Shown here in pieces: positions 16,634 through 25,691 of a stretch of DNA of 64,000 nt. The notes under the pieces were generated by a model. The model was given only the letters and a program-made list of their open reading frames with translations, was not told the origin of the DNA and did no database searches. Position numbers and translations under genes: made by a program. The first letter of the stretch is position 1. Every line of letters begins with the position of its first letter. Source of the DNA: Lachnospiraceae bacterium (lineage in GTDB: Bacteria > Bacillota > Clostridia > Lachnospirales > Lachnospiraceae); assembly GCA_024684055.1 (NCBI GenBank), contig JAIKXN010000023.1, positions 1-64,000 on the forward strand. Direction: 5' to 3'.

Positions 16634-19141
16634 TTAAGGCAATTCTTCTTCGTCATCGTTGTCTCTCGGCACGAAAACTTTTCTTAAGAATACCCAGAAA
16701 GTTCCGGCAAGACATACCGATGAGTATGTACCGCAAAGGATACCTATCATAAGAGGAAGTGCAAACTCTTTAATCGATGTAACACCGAGGATGTAAAGAA
16801 GCAGAACCATTACGAAAGTTGTAAGTGAAGTGAAAATACTTCTTGAGAGTGTCTGTGTTATTGCTCCGTTAACAACTTCTTTTACATTGATAGCAGCCGA
16901 TTCATCAGGCTGATTCTGATTTCTGTTTCTGTTCTTTTTCTTTCTCGAGCCGAATGATTCGATTCGAAGTTTTTCTTCCTTCATCATCTCTCTGATTCGG
17001 TCAAAGATAACGATGGTAGCGTTTATCGAGTAACCGACTATCGTCAGCATACAGGCAATGAATGTTGAACTGACGCTTATCTGTGATACCGCATAGAATG
17101 CGATTACGATCAGTACGTCGTGTACGAGGCAGGCAATACTTGCAATACCGAATCTGAAATCCGAGAAACGAATCCAGATGTAAAGAAGCATGCATATAAC
17201 AGCGATCGTTACGGCTATAAGCGATTCCTTCTTCATTTCGCCCGAGATCGTAGCTGAAATGGTTTCTGATTCAAGCGAACCTTCAATTGCTTTGAAATCG
17301 TTTACAAGAAGCGAATCAAGAGCATCTCTTTCGGAATCTTCAAGGCTTCTTGTTTTGATAATGATCTGATTGCCGCCTTCAACCTTCTGAATCTGAACAT
17401 CGCCGTCGCCTGTGATCTTTTCGATATGAGGTGTGATCTGAGAATCGATTTCTTCGATCGTCATGTTATCGCTGAGTTCAACGCTTGTTGAAGTACCGCC
17501 CTTAAACTCAAGTGAGTAATTAAGAAGTCCGCCGGTTCTTGCAACATTTATTCCCATGAATACAAAGCCTACAACAATAAGCAATGCCGAAATAATAGTG
17601 AATATACGTCCTTTTCCGATAAAGTCTGCGGTCTTTCTCTTCTTTCCGATACCGAAAAGTTTAAGGTTATTAAGTCCGAGTGCTATAAATCCCTGAAGGA
17701 TAAGTCTTGTAATTACAAGTGCAGTAAACATCGAGAGAATGATACCGATCGCAAGCGTCTGTGCAAAGCCCTTAACCGTACCCGAACCGAATATCATAAG
17801 AACAACAGAAGCAATAAGAGTTGTAATGTTACCGTCGATGATGGCACTTAAAGCTTTCTTAAAACCGATATCCACGGAATCGTTAAGCATCTTTCCGTTT
17901 GCAAGTTCTTCTCTGATTCTGGCGAAAATAATAACGTTTGCGTCAACCGCCATACCGATTGAAAGAATGATACCGGCGATACCGGGAAGCGTTAATGTGA
18001 TCGATTCATTAAATACGGAAAGGATGCAAACCATCAGTGCCGTATAAAGAATAAGTGCAAGTACGCTGGCAAATCCGGGAAGGAAGTAAATGGCGATCAT
18101 AATCACAGCAACAAGCGCAAGACCGATCGCAGCAGCTTTGATCGATGTGGAAATGGCTTCGGAACCAAGCTGAGCACCTACGATGTTTGATCTTAATTCT
18201 TCGAGCTGAAGTTTAAGAGCACCGATTCTGATCTTTGCGGCAAGTCTGTCTGCTTCGGTAATATCATGGCTTCCTGTAATAACGGCTTCACCGTTTGAAA
18301 TAACAACCTGTACTCTGGGAACCGATATGAAATTTCCGTCATAGTAAATTGCGATCGTCTCGCCGTTTGAAAGAGCTTTTCTTGTGGCATCTGCGAATTT
18401 CTGTGTACCTGAATCATTGAATGACAAAGCTACAACATAATCCTTGGAACCTGTATTCTGGTTTTCCTGAGAAGCTGCCTTTGCACTCTTAACATCCGAA
18501 CCTTCGAGTATGATTGAGCCGTCGGCCTTTAATTCATCTATTGATTTAAGCAGAACATATGAAATGTTTTGTTCTTCATGAGCATTTAAATCATAAGAAA
18601 CAGGATTGCCGTTCTCATCGTTGAGTGCGCCGAGAGTTTCCTCGTCATAGCATACAGCAACGTTTTCCTCAACAAAATAGAACTTGTTGAACTGTTCATC
18701 AATATAAACCAGATTACCGTCAAGTGTGATCTCGTAATCATAGTTATAATTACCTTCCGAATCAGTCTGTGCTATGAAATATAACGATCCGGGTCTGCCG
18801 AGTTCTTCAAGGATCGAAGAAGCATCTGAAACACCGGGAATCTCGATCGTAATTCTGTCGTTGTTTCCGCCTTCCTGATATACCTGGGCTTCGGTAGAAT
18901 AAGTCTCTGCCTTGTTTCTTAATTTTTCAATGGTATCATTCATATCCTCGGCTGTGGGATTATCCTCGCCTACAACCTGATATGTAATACTGAGTCCGCC
19001 CGCAAGGTCAAGACCCTGTGATACGTTTCTATAGCTTCCGATATTACCCGGTCCTATACCTGCGATCGCCGTATATCCGAGACCGCCTGTAAGGAGCAGT
19101 ATCAAAATCATTGCTATAATCTTACCTGTTCTGCCTTTCAT
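16634..19141 (-). CDS. secDF: Fused protein translocase subunit SecDF, 835 aa
   Basis: Proton-motive-force-driven accessory of SecYEG-mediated export. One chain carries SecD (TM1, large periplasmic P1 region, five TMs to about residue 490) and SecF (from about 510: TM, P1-like domain, five TMs). Seen: LDLAGGLSITYQV, the TM4-like SIGMAVDANVIIFARIREE and the SecF counterpart TIVGYSINATIVIFDRIRE. A Lys/Arg/Asn-rich loop occurs before the last helices. ATG 19141 has AGGAAAGG upstream. Separate secD and secF are more common overall, but fusion is known in Bacillus and Clostridia. Confidence 0.95.
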   Translation of the reverse strand: MKGRTGKIIAMILILLLTGGLGYTAIAGIGPGNIGSYRNVSQGLDLAGGLSITYQVVGEDNPTAEDMNDTIEKLRNKAETYSTEAQVYQEGGNNDRITIEIPGVSDASSILEELGRPGSLYFIAQTDSEGNYNYDYEITLDGNLVYIDEQFNKFYFVEENVAVCYDEETLGALNDENGNPVSYDLNAHEEQNISYVLLKSIDELKADGSIILEGSDVKSAKAASQENQNTGSKDYVVALSFNDSGTQKFADATRKALSNGETIAIYYDGNFISVPRVQVVISNGEAVITGSHDITEADRLAAKIRIGALKLQLEELRSNIVGAQLGSEAISTSIKAAAIGLALVAVIMIAIYFLPGFASVLALILYTALMVCILSVFNESITLTLPGIAGIILSIGMAVDANVIIFARIREELANGKMLNDSVDIGFKKALSAIIDGNITTLIASVVLMIFGSGTVKGFAQTLAIGIILSMFTALVITRLILQGFIALGLNNLKLFGIGKKRKTADFIGKGRIFTIISALLIVVGFVFMGINVARTGGLLNYSLEFKGGTSTSVELSDNMTIEEIDSQITPHIEKITGDGDVQIQKVEGGNQIIIKTRSLEDSERDALDSLLVNDFKAIEGSLESETISATISGEMKKESLIAVTIAVICMLLYIWIRFSDFRFGIASIACLVHDVLIVIAFYAVSQISVSSTFIACMLTIVGYSINATIVIFDRIREMMKEEKLRIESFGSRKKKNRNRNQNQPDESAAINVKEVVNGAITQTLSRSIFTSLTTFVMVLLLYILGVTSIKEFALPLMIGILCGTYSSVCLAGTFWVFLRKVFVPRDNDDEEELP

Positions 19142-19195
19142 TTCAATTACCTTTCCTGAATAAAAAATATTTTGCACAATAAATAATTATGCCAT

Positions 19196-19230
19196 AAAAA
19201 CCTCCGAAAGTAAATACTTCCGAAGGTTTT
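19196..19230 (-). terminator. Terminator after the CNNM/CorC gene
   Basis: A 16-bp stem with two G-U type pairs between AAAACCTCCGAAAGTA and TACTTCCGAAGGTTTT, followed on the minus strand by a T run. It isolates secDF from the gene upstream. Confidence 0.8.
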
Positions 19231-19252
19231 GAAAACTGTTGGAACAAATTGC

Positions 19253-20521
19253 CTATTCTTCTTCTTTGATTTCCTTATCGGGTAAAAGAATTTTAACCGA
19301 TAATACCCGATTTTTCGTGACTTTTAAGGCCACAAAAGTCGTCTTGTCTTCAGTAATTATGCTCTCTCCCTCTTTGGGAAGCCTGTCGAGCTGTTCTATC
19401 ATGAGTCCGCCGACCGAATCGTAATCCTCACTTTCAAATTCCGTACCGATGGCATCATTGATGTCATCAAGTTTGAGATTGCCGGGTACGATGTATTCTT
19501 TTTCACTTACTTTCGTGATCAGTTCTTCCTCATCGCTGTCATACTCGTCACGTATTTCACCGACTATTTCTTCAAGAAGGTCTTCAAGAGTGATCATTCC
19601 TTCGGTATTGCCGTATTCATTCAATACAATGGCAATGCTGTTCGAAGAAAGACGCATCTGTGTAAGAAGCTCGGATGTATTCTTGTACTCATAAGTGTAA
19701 TACGGCTCTCTTAAAAGATTCTCCATCTTGAAATTCTGGGGATCTCTTACGAAAAGAAAATCCTTCATGTTAAGAATTCCGATAACATGTTCCTTGCTTT
19801 CCTCATAAACAGGCAGTCTTGTATACATGTTTTCCTTGAATACATTCATTACATCCTTGTAACCCGCATTCTTCGAAACCATAACCATGTCGATTCTCGG
19901 GATCATAATATCTCTTGCAACGGTACCCGAAAGTTCAAAAAGATTGATGATCATATCTTTTTCTTTTTCTTCGATAACACCGTCTTCATGAGATGTATCC
20001 AGAATGGTTCTCAATTCACCTTCCGTGATCGAAGGCGAATCGTCTTTTGTATTAATCCTCAGAATCTTCATAAGAAGTCCTGCCGTTTTATCAACAAGGA
20101 AAATAACGGGAGTAAAAACAAAAAGATAAATCTGAAAGAAATATGAATAGACCAAAACTATTTTATCCGCTTTGATCTTCGCCCACTGTTTCGGAATGAT
20201 CTCGCCGCAAAGAAGAACAACTATCGTAAGTATACCCGTTGCTGCGGAAACCGCCCACGAATATCCGCTTAAAATGGCCAAAGTGGTCGCAATTGACGAA
20301 GCTGCGATATTAACTATATTGTTTCCTATAAGAATTCCGCTTATAAGTTTGGAATAATTATCAAGTATTTTTAATACGGTTGCCGCTCTTTTATTTCCTT
20401 CGTCCGCTAGGCTTTTTAATCTTATTTCGTTCGCACAGTTAAATGCGGTTTCAGCCGACGAAAAAAAAGCCGATAATATTATCAGAAACAAAAGAACCGC
20501 TATTTTTATAAATGGTTCCAC
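19253..20521 (-). CDS. CNNM/CorC (hemolysin-C family) membrane protein with CBS pair, 422 aa
   Basis: Inner-membrane protein of the DUF21-CBS-CorC_HlyC family, implicated in Mg2+/Co2+ efflux or homeostasis (family knowledge). DUF21 transmembrane domain (about 1-185, beginning with FFSSAETAF), two CBS motifs (about 205-325, including MIPRIDMV) and a CorC_HlyC domain (about 340-415, ending EESIITEDK-like). It starts with GTG at 20521, with GGAG nine to thirteen nt upstream. Often annotated hemolysin; that label is unlikely to describe its role. Confidence 0.92.
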   Translation of the reverse strand: MEPFIKIAVLLFLIILSAFFSSAETAFNCANEIRLKSLADEGNKRAATVLKILDNYSKLISGILIGNNIVNIAASSIATTLAILSGYSWAVSAATGILTIVVLLCGEIIPKQWAKIKADKIVLVYSYFFQIYLFVFTPVIFLVDKTAGLLMKILRINTKDDSPSITEGELRTILDTSHEDGVIEEKEKDMIINLFELSGTVARDIMIPRIDMVMVSKNAGYKDVMNVFKENMYTRLPVYEESKEHVIGILNMKDFLFVRDPQNFKMENLLREPYYTYEYKNTSELLTQMRLSSNSIAIVLNEYGNTEGMITLEDLLEEIVGEIRDEYDSDEEELITKVSEKEYIVPGNLKLDDINDAIGTEFESEDYDSVGGLMIEQLDRLPKEGESIITEDKTTFVALKVTKNRVLSVKILLPDKEIKEEE

Positions 20522-20660
20522 AAATCATCTCTCCAAATAAAATATGTTCTTATTATATTTTATCGGAATGTCTTTAACAAGTATTAAATGTATTATGTTC
20601 TTCTGCCATATGCGCCGGAATTCAATGATTAAAAAGCAGAAAACCATGACGATTTTTTTA

Positions 20661-20767
20661 GTTTTATGAATCTCTTATCAATCTAAAAATACAGCAAACA
20701 CTGACAATTAATTTTTTGTTTTATGAATCTCTTATCAACTTAAAAATACAGCAAACATTGACAATTA
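20661..20767 (+). repeat. Duplicated 50-bp promoter segment
   Basis: 20661-20710 and 20718-20767 match at 47 of 50 positions (period 57). Each begins GTTTTATGAATCTC and ends TGACAATTA. The second copy has TTGACA, the first CTGACA, so only the downstream copy carries a consensus -35 box. The upstream copy might act as a second weak promoter or a regulator site. Confidence 0.9.
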
Positions 20768-20785
20768 TCATTTTAGTTTTAAAAT
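20758..20785 (+). promoter_or_regulatory. Promoter of the sirtuin-like gene
   Basis: TTGACA 20758-20763, 16-bp spacer, TAAAAT 20780-20785. The -35 lies inside the second copy of the 50-bp repeat. Confidence 0.6.
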
Positions 20786-20806
20786 AGAATAAAAGGGGAA
20801 ATGAAT

Positions 20807-21529
20807 ATGCCGGAAAACATTCGAAGAATCTTAAAACAATCGGGTAAGATTGTTTTTATTACAGGTTTGGGTTCTGTTGTAGAATGCGGCGGAAGGGATT
20901 TGTGGGAATCAAATCTTTTTTATGATATAGAAAAGAAATACAGGATGTGTCCCGAAGACCTTCTCTCTGCAGGCGAATATTCGTCCAGAAAAGAACGTTT
21001 TTATTCTTTTTACAAAAAAGAGGTTATATCCTATCTGCCCAAGCCTGATGAATCTTACTCGATTATAAAAAAAATTGAAGATGAAGGCCGTCTCGAATCA
21101 GTCGTTTCGTTAAATATATTCGGTCTCGAAAAACTTGCCGGAATCGAGAAAGTCAATGAAGTAGTCGGAAGCGTTTATGATAATTACTGCCCCGGCTGCC
21201 TTAAAACTTTCGATGTGGATTATCTTTTGTCCTCTCCGGGCATACCGGTCTGCGACAAGTGCAAGAAATCACTGCGTCCGAATATAAGACTTCTGGGAGA
21301 ACGTGTAGATAACCAGTTATACACCAAGGCTGCGATTTCATGTTCGAAAGCCGACACGATCGTGGTACTCGGCTGCGATCTCGGAAGTACGAAACTTCAG
21401 TATATAACAGGTCACTACAAAAAGAAGAATCTCATTCTTCTGACAAACGAAAGCAAATTCGGAGACAAATATGCAGATTATGTTTTATACGGAAACATAA
21501 AAGATAACATGAAGTTAATTACAAAATAA
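20807..21529 (+). CDS. Sirtuin (Sir2)-like protein lacking the catalytic histidine, 240 aa
   Basis: The fold signature is recognisable: a Rossmann-start ITGLGS (18-23) where sirtuins have TGAGxS, a QNID-like LNIFGLEKLAG (102-112), a complete zinc knuckle Cys128/131/149/152, LLGERV (162-167) resembling the FGE segment and a late VLGCDLGS. Key differences: the active-site HG is VG (Val120-Gly121), Asp of QNID is Phe105, and the PDFR-type segment reads GGRDLW. By family knowledge it should therefore not be a normal NAD-dependent deacylase; it may bind NAD-like ligand or be a pseudoenzyme. ATG 20807 has AGGGG 8 nt upstream (ATG 20801 would leave only 2 nt). Monocistronic. Confidence 0.78.
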   Translation: MPENIRRILKQSGKIVFITGLGSVVECGGRDLWESNLFYDIEKKYRMCPEDLLSAGEYSSRKERFYSFYKKEVISYLPKPDESYSIIKKIEDEGRLESVVSLNIFGLEKLAGIEKVNEVVGSVYDNYCPGCLKTFDVDYLLSSPGIPVCDKCKKSLRPNIRLLGERVDNQLYTKAAISCSKADTIVVLGCDLGSTKLQYITGHYKKKNLILLTNESKFGDKYADYVLYGNIKDNMKLITK

Positions 21530-21539
21530 TAAATGATTC

Positions 21540-21593
21540 AAAAAACGCACCGTTATATCAGAAATTTATTTCCGGTTTATCGGTGCGTTTTTT
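21540..21593. terminator. Bidirectional terminator between the sirtuin-like and EAL genes
   Basis: Perfect 13-bp arms AAAAAACGCACCG (21540-21552) and CGGTGCGTTTTTT (21581-21593) around a 28-nt loop. The A and T ends make it work on both strands for the convergent genes. Confidence 0.85.
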
Positions 21594-21594
21594 A

Positions 21595-22884
21595 TTAAAT
21601 TACCTGTTTTAAAATATATTTGTCTTCGAAAGAATTGATGGGTATGGGCTTGTCGTAAAGAAAGCCCTGCATCGAATCACATCCGAATTCATATACTATC
21701 TTCTCTTCCGCTTTTGTTTCTATTCCCTCGCATACGATATCAAGTTCGATCTCGTTAAGAATTCTGATAAGTCCCTTGATGATATCCATTCCCTTTTTGT
21801 TGTTAAGCGAATTCTTGATGAATCCCTTGTCAAGTTTGATAATATCAACGGGAAGAATTCCTATAAGATTAAGTGAGGAATAACCTGCTCCGAAATCATC
21901 AACGGAAATCTTGAAACCATACTGTCTTAATTTCTCGATCTTGTCGATAATGAGTTCCGCCTCTTCAAAGAATACCGATTCGGTAACTTCAAATTCCACA
22001 TACTTGGCAGGAATATTATATTTTTCAAATTCGGCAATGATGTCTTCTACAAGAGAATCATGATAGAAATGAAGTTTTGAAAGATTAACGGAAATGGGAA
22101 CCACTTCCCTGCCCTCGTCAAGCCACTCTCTGATCTTCTCGAAAACATAAACCATTACATACCAGTCAAGATCGAGAACTTTGCCGGAGTTTTCAAGTAC
22201 CGGAATGAAAATATCGGGAGGAACGATCCTTCCTTCTTCATCCTCCAATCTCGTAAGAGCTTCGGCACCTTTAATACATCCTTTTTTAACACTGATCTTG
22301 GGCTGCATATATACAAGAATGTCTTTGTTCTCAAGCGCATCTTCAAAAATGGGAATAAGTCTTGATTCAGCTTCTTTGATCATCTGAAGTTTGGATGTAT
22401 ATACGCAGTAAGGAACGGAATAATTTCCTTTTACGCTTCTTCTTGCGATATTGGCCTTGTCGATAATCGAAGTGACAGCCTCGTTTGTATCTTCGACCAT
22501 GCAGATTCCGATATTAAGATGTACGGAAGTTTTTGAATACTCTTTTTTATGAGATTTACAGAAATCCTCGGCAAGTTTCTTAAGTCTTTCTTTTTCCACA
22601 GACCACTCATCACTTTTAACAGAGAAAAGTCCGATTATGTGATCGGAATACGGTCTGCACGCAACAATGCATTCTTCCTGCGCACAAAAAGCATCGGCAA
22701 GATCTTTAATGAGCTTGTCGCCTGCAACATAACTGTAAACTCTGTTAATGTATTTGAATTTTGAGAAATCTGAAGAAATGAGAATATAAAGATTATCGGA
22801 TTTTGCTTTTTCAAGTTCATCCGATGCTACTTTTATGAAATCATCAAAAAAATACAAGCCGGTTAATTTGTCCTTATTATCCAT
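21595..22884 (-). CDS. EAL-domain c-di-GMP phosphodiesterase with degenerate GGDEF domain, 429 aa
   Basis: Residues about 1-160 resemble a GGDEF domain (MDNKDKLTGLYFFDDF start), but the signature position reads PYSDH, so it is presumably not a cyclase. Residues about 175-425 form an EAL domain with the catalytic set: EAL in GAEALTRL, NLSKLHF, EVTES, DDFGAGYSSL, IKLDKGFI, CEGIE and QGFLY. Predicted to degrade c-di-GMP; the degenerate domain may bind GTP as a regulator, as known for other hybrids. Soluble, no membrane segment. ATG 22884 has AGAGGT upstream. Confidence 0.92.
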   Translation of the reverse strand: MDNKDKLTGLYFFDDFIKVASDELEKAKSDNLYILISSDFSKFKYINRVYSYVAGDKLIKDLADAFCAQEECIVACRPYSDHIIGLFSVKSDEWSVEKERLKKLAEDFCKSHKKEYSKTSVHLNIGICMVEDTNEAVTSIIDKANIARRSVKGNYSVPYCVYTSKLQMIKEAESRLIPIFEDALENKDILVYMQPKISVKKGCIKGAEALTRLEDEEGRIVPPDIFIPVLENSGKVLDLDWYVMVYVFEKIREWLDEGREVVPISVNLSKLHFYHDSLVEDIIAEFEKYNIPAKYVEFEVTESVFFEEAELIIDKIEKLRQYGFKISVDDFGAGYSSLNLIGILPVDIIKLDKGFIKNSLNNKKGMDIIKGLIRILNEIELDIVCEGIETKAEEKIVYEFGCDSMQGFLYDKPIPINSFEDKYILKQVI

Positions 22885-22967
22885 AATATAACTACCTCTT
22901 AATTTAGAAATAAATGAAATATTACGAATTCTAATTACAAACATCCGTAGTTTTTTCCCCACATATT

Positions 22968-22996
22968 ATTATATATGTTAACCAATTCTGTGTCTA
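22968..22996 (-). promoter_or_regulatory. Promoter of the EAL protein gene
   Basis: On the minus strand TAGACA (22996-22991), 17-bp spacer, TATAAT (22973-22968), about 85 nt before the start codon. Confidence 0.5.
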
Positions 22997-23056
22997 TATA
23001 TATACATGTAAAAATTATGTGTATTTTTAGTGCATTTTGTCCATTTCCTGACCATA

Positions 23057-23725
23057 TCACTCAAAAAAAGATGCAAAACAATAATAATCTTTATCTATCG
23101 CAAACTCTTTAAATTCGGCTATTTGAGAATTGTCGGCGACCGATAAGATTTTGTTATTTTCAAAATCTTCGTAAAACGTCTCCATTCCCTGCGCAATACC
23201 CCTTCCCGTGAGCTTTGCAAAGCTTTCTTTTACCGTCCAGACTTTTATAAATCTGTCCCTTTTATCGGACAATTCAAAATTGATAAAATCATTGTCCTTC
23301 AGGCTGAAAAATCTTCTTGCAACATTCTCGTTTATGTCACGTATCTCCTGGATATCCACTCCGATTTCCCTGTCGGATAAAGCGCATACGCTGTATGAAC
23401 CGGAATGGGATATATTATAAAAGACATTCTCACATCCATTAATGTAACCCTTTCCGTTCTCTGCATATTCTATCTCAAATGAATTTACGTTTTCTTTTGA
23501 AAATTCTTCGGGGCTCGTCACAAAATTAATGTCTTTGTATTTTTCTTCCTTAAAGCACAAAGCATATTTAAAAAGCATGAGTCTCGCAGAGAGTGAACGA
23601 ACCCTGTCTTCCTCGTGTCTGTATTTCAAAACGCGTGTTTTTTCATCTGACGACAAAAGGGACATCTTATCAAGTAAGATGTCCGCATTTATTTCATCTG
23701 TTTTCATTACAAAAAGTCTGATCAT
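23057..23725 (-). CDS. 4'-phosphopantetheinyl transferase superfamily protein (Sfp type), 222 aa
   Basis: Transfers phosphopantetheine from CoA to carrier proteins. Both family motifs are visible: GVDIQEIRDI (Mg2+-binding Asp/Glu) and WTVKESFAKLTGRG. Length and pseudo-dimeric layout fit the Sfp/Gsp branch, which often serves polyketide, peptide or alternative fatty-acid carriers; its target here is unknown and no such cluster is in the window. It starts 4 bp after hisS, so it is the last gene of the long cluster. Confidence 0.88.
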   Translation of the reverse strand: MIRLFVMKTDEINADILLDKMSLLSSDEKTRVLKYRHEEDRVRSLSARLMLFKYALCFKEEKYKDINFVTSPEEFSKENVNSFEIEYAENGKGYINGCENVFYNISHSGSYSVCALSDREIGVDIQEIRDINENVARRFFSLKDNDFINFELSDKRDRFIKVWTVKESFAKLTGRGIAQGMETFYEDFENNKILSVADNSQIAEFKEFAIDKDYYCFASFFE

Positions 23726-23729
23726 AAAA

Positions 23730-25007
23730 TTAATTCTTTAACTCTTCCACATAGAAATCCTTAAATTCCGTATATCCCTGGCTCATAAGAGTTTCTTTCT
23801 GGAACTTCTTGTTCTTGTTCATCTTGGCAACAAGAACGATCTTGCCTTCATTTCTTAAAGCCGAAGCCTCTTTTATGATCTTTCCGACTCTCTCGCTGTC
23901 CATGCCTTTTTCGTAAAGGAAAGCGATCTTTTCGTTTTCGCCGGGAATCTTGAATCCGTTCTCGAGCATAATGGTGATGATTCTTTCAAAACCGATCGAG
24001 AAACCGCATGCGGGAGTATCGTTTCCGGTAAATTTGCCGATCATCTTGTCGTATCGTCCGCCGCCGGCTACAGAACAGTTAAGCTCTGCCATTTCAACTT
24101 CGTAAATGGTTCCCGTGTAATATCCCATTCCTCTTACCAAAGTAGGATCGAATACAAGCTCGCACTCTGCAGTCTTTGCAGTATTAACGGAAACAAAAAT
24201 TTCCTTGAGATTGTCGATAACGCCTTCTTCGATGATGCCCGAAAGCTTTTCGTTTAAGTAATCGAGCGCTTTGATGTTGGTCGGATCGTTTAAGCTCTTT
24301 ATTTCATCAAAAAGACCCATGTATTTTTCAACGGCATCAGCGGAAAAACCATTCGCAATCAGATCTTCCTTAACCCCATCAACGCCGATCTTATCCATCT
24401 TATCAAGGATAATGAAAACTGCATCTGTTTTATCGGCTTCGAAGCCGGCATATTCCGTCATGGCCTTTAAGATTTTTCTCTCGTTTATCTTTACTCTGAA
24501 GTTTTTGAAATCAAGTTTTGAAAGAAGTGTCGTTGTTGCAAGAATAAGTTCAGTTTCCGCAAGATTTCCGGGTTCGCCGAGAATATCGATATCGCACTGC
24601 ATGAACTGACGGAATCTTCCCTTCTGAGGTCTTTCCGCTCTCCAGACATTGCCCATCTGAAGCGCTTTGAAAGGTGCGGGAAGCACTGCCTGATTATTCG
24701 AATAATATCTTGCAAGAGGAAGCGTCAGATCGTATCTTAATCCCGAATCCACGAGATCGTTCTCGCATTTTGCTTCTTCAAGATTTAATTTGTCTCCTCT
24801 TTTTAAAACTTTGAAGATAAGCTTTTCGTTTTCGCCGCCCTGGTTTGAGCATAAGTTTTCGATGTGTTCCACACATGGTGTTTCAATGTGTGAAAATCCG
24901 AATGATTCGTATGTCTTTTCAATCATGGAAATGCAGTAATCCCTGATTCTCATTTCCTCAGGTAATATATCTTTCATGCCTGTAGAAGGCTTCTTGGTCA
25001 AACTCAT
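23730..25007 (-). CDS. hisS: Histidine-tRNA ligase, 425 aa
   Basis: Class II aminoacyl-tRNA synthetase. Seen: motif 2 region FRQFMQCDIDILGEP, the histidine-binding LVRGMGYYTGTIYEV and GGRYDKMIG, motif 3 CGFSIGFERI, and a C-terminal anticodon-binding domain (about 330-425). A strong GGAGGT site precedes ATG 25007. No T-box leader can fit in the 31-bp gap from the MBL gene. Confidence 0.96.
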   Translation of the reverse strand: MSLTKKPSTGMKDILPEEMRIRDYCISMIEKTYESFGFSHIETPCVEHIENLCSNQGGENEKLIFKVLKRGDKLNLEEAKCENDLVDSGLRYDLTLPLARYYSNNQAVLPAPFKALQMGNVWRAERPQKGRFRQFMQCDIDILGEPGNLAETELILATTTLLSKLDFKNFRVKINERKILKAMTEYAGFEADKTDAVFIILDKMDKIGVDGVKEDLIANGFSADAVEKYMGLFDEIKSLNDPTNIKALDYLNEKLSGIIEEGVIDNLKEIFVSVNTAKTAECELVFDPTLVRGMGYYTGTIYEVEMAELNCSVAGGGRYDKMIGKFTGNDTPACGFSIGFERIITIMLENGFKIPGENEKIAFLYEKGMDSERVGKIIKEASALRNEGKIVLVAKMNKNKKFQKETLMSQGYTEFKDFYVEELKN

Positions 25008-25038
25008 TTTTTACCTCCGGTGTCTTTGCTTTAAGTAA

Positions 25039-25668
25039 TTAAAATGCATAAGGATTGTATTTCTTCTCATGTCCGATGGTGGTAAATTCACCGTGTCCCG
25101 GATAAACCATTGTATCCTCGGGAAGTTCAAGAAGACGTGCGATCGACTCTCTCATTTCGCCTGCGGAACCGGTCTGGAAATCGGTACGCCCGCATGATTC
25201 CATAAAGAGTGTGTCGCCGGAAAAGAGAAGTTTGTCTTTCTCAAAATGCAGGCAGATTCCGCCCGCCGTATGTCCGGGCGTTTCGTATACTCTGAACTTC
25301 ATTCCGCAAATATCCACGACATCGCCTTCACTTAATTCTTTGTCAATCTTAACAGAGACGTTCTTTCGGATCCTGTATCCCTGGTTAAGCTCGGGATCAA
25401 GAAAAACGGGAACATCTTTTTTACCGCCGTAAACGGGAACTTTGTTAAGTTTAAGTATTCCCTCCACACCCATGATATGATCGAAATGGGCATGAGTAAG
25501 AATGACAGCTTTTATGGTTAATCCTTTTTCGCGAAGTTTTGTAACAAGCATTTCCCCATCGCATGCGGGGTCGATGATAATGCAGTCAAATTCTCCGTCT
25601 TTGTGTAAGAAATACGTATTTGTATCAAGAACGCCCATAACAAGGCATCCGACTTTTATTTCAGCCAT
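25039..25668 (-). CDS. MBL-fold metallohydrolase (glyoxalase II-like, YqgX type), 209 aa
   Basis: Binuclear-metal hydrolase fold with THAHFDHIMG (HxHxDH), ETPGHTAGGICL, FSGDTLF and the final His in YPGHGEFTTIGHE. Cytoplasmic. Physiological substrate is unknown: glyoxalase II-like thioesters are possible, but there is no supporting partner. It lies between rel and hisS, a conserved Clostridia position. Confidence 0.88.
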   Translation of the reverse strand: MAEIKVGCLVMGVLDTNTYFLHKDGEFDCIIIDPACDGEMLVTKLREKGLTIKAVILTHAHFDHIMGVEGILKLNKVPVYGGKKDVPVFLDPELNQGYRIRKNVSVKIDKELSEGDVVDICGMKFRVYETPGHTAGGICLHFEKDKLLFSGDTLFMESCGRTDFQTGSAGEMRESIARLLELPEDTMVYPGHGEFTTIGHEKKYNPYAF

Positions 25669-25691
25669 AATAATACTCCGGTTTATATTGC

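Larger units (their letters stand above)
20522..20806. promoter_or_regulatory. Divergent gap between the CNNM/CorC gene and the sirtuin-like gene
   Basis: 285 bp with no gene. Its right half holds a duplicated 50-bp element (see repeat entry) and the plus-strand promoter. I saw no strong promoter for the minus-strand CorC gene in the left half. Confidence 0.7.

Noticed and set aside
22997-23056. Terminator after the phosphopantetheinyl transferase gene
   Set aside because: The 60-bp stretch contains AT-rich dinucleotide runs but no convincing GC stem with a U-tract.
24990-25040. T-box leader for hisS
   Set aside because: The gap to the upstream gene is 31 bp, too short for a T-box.
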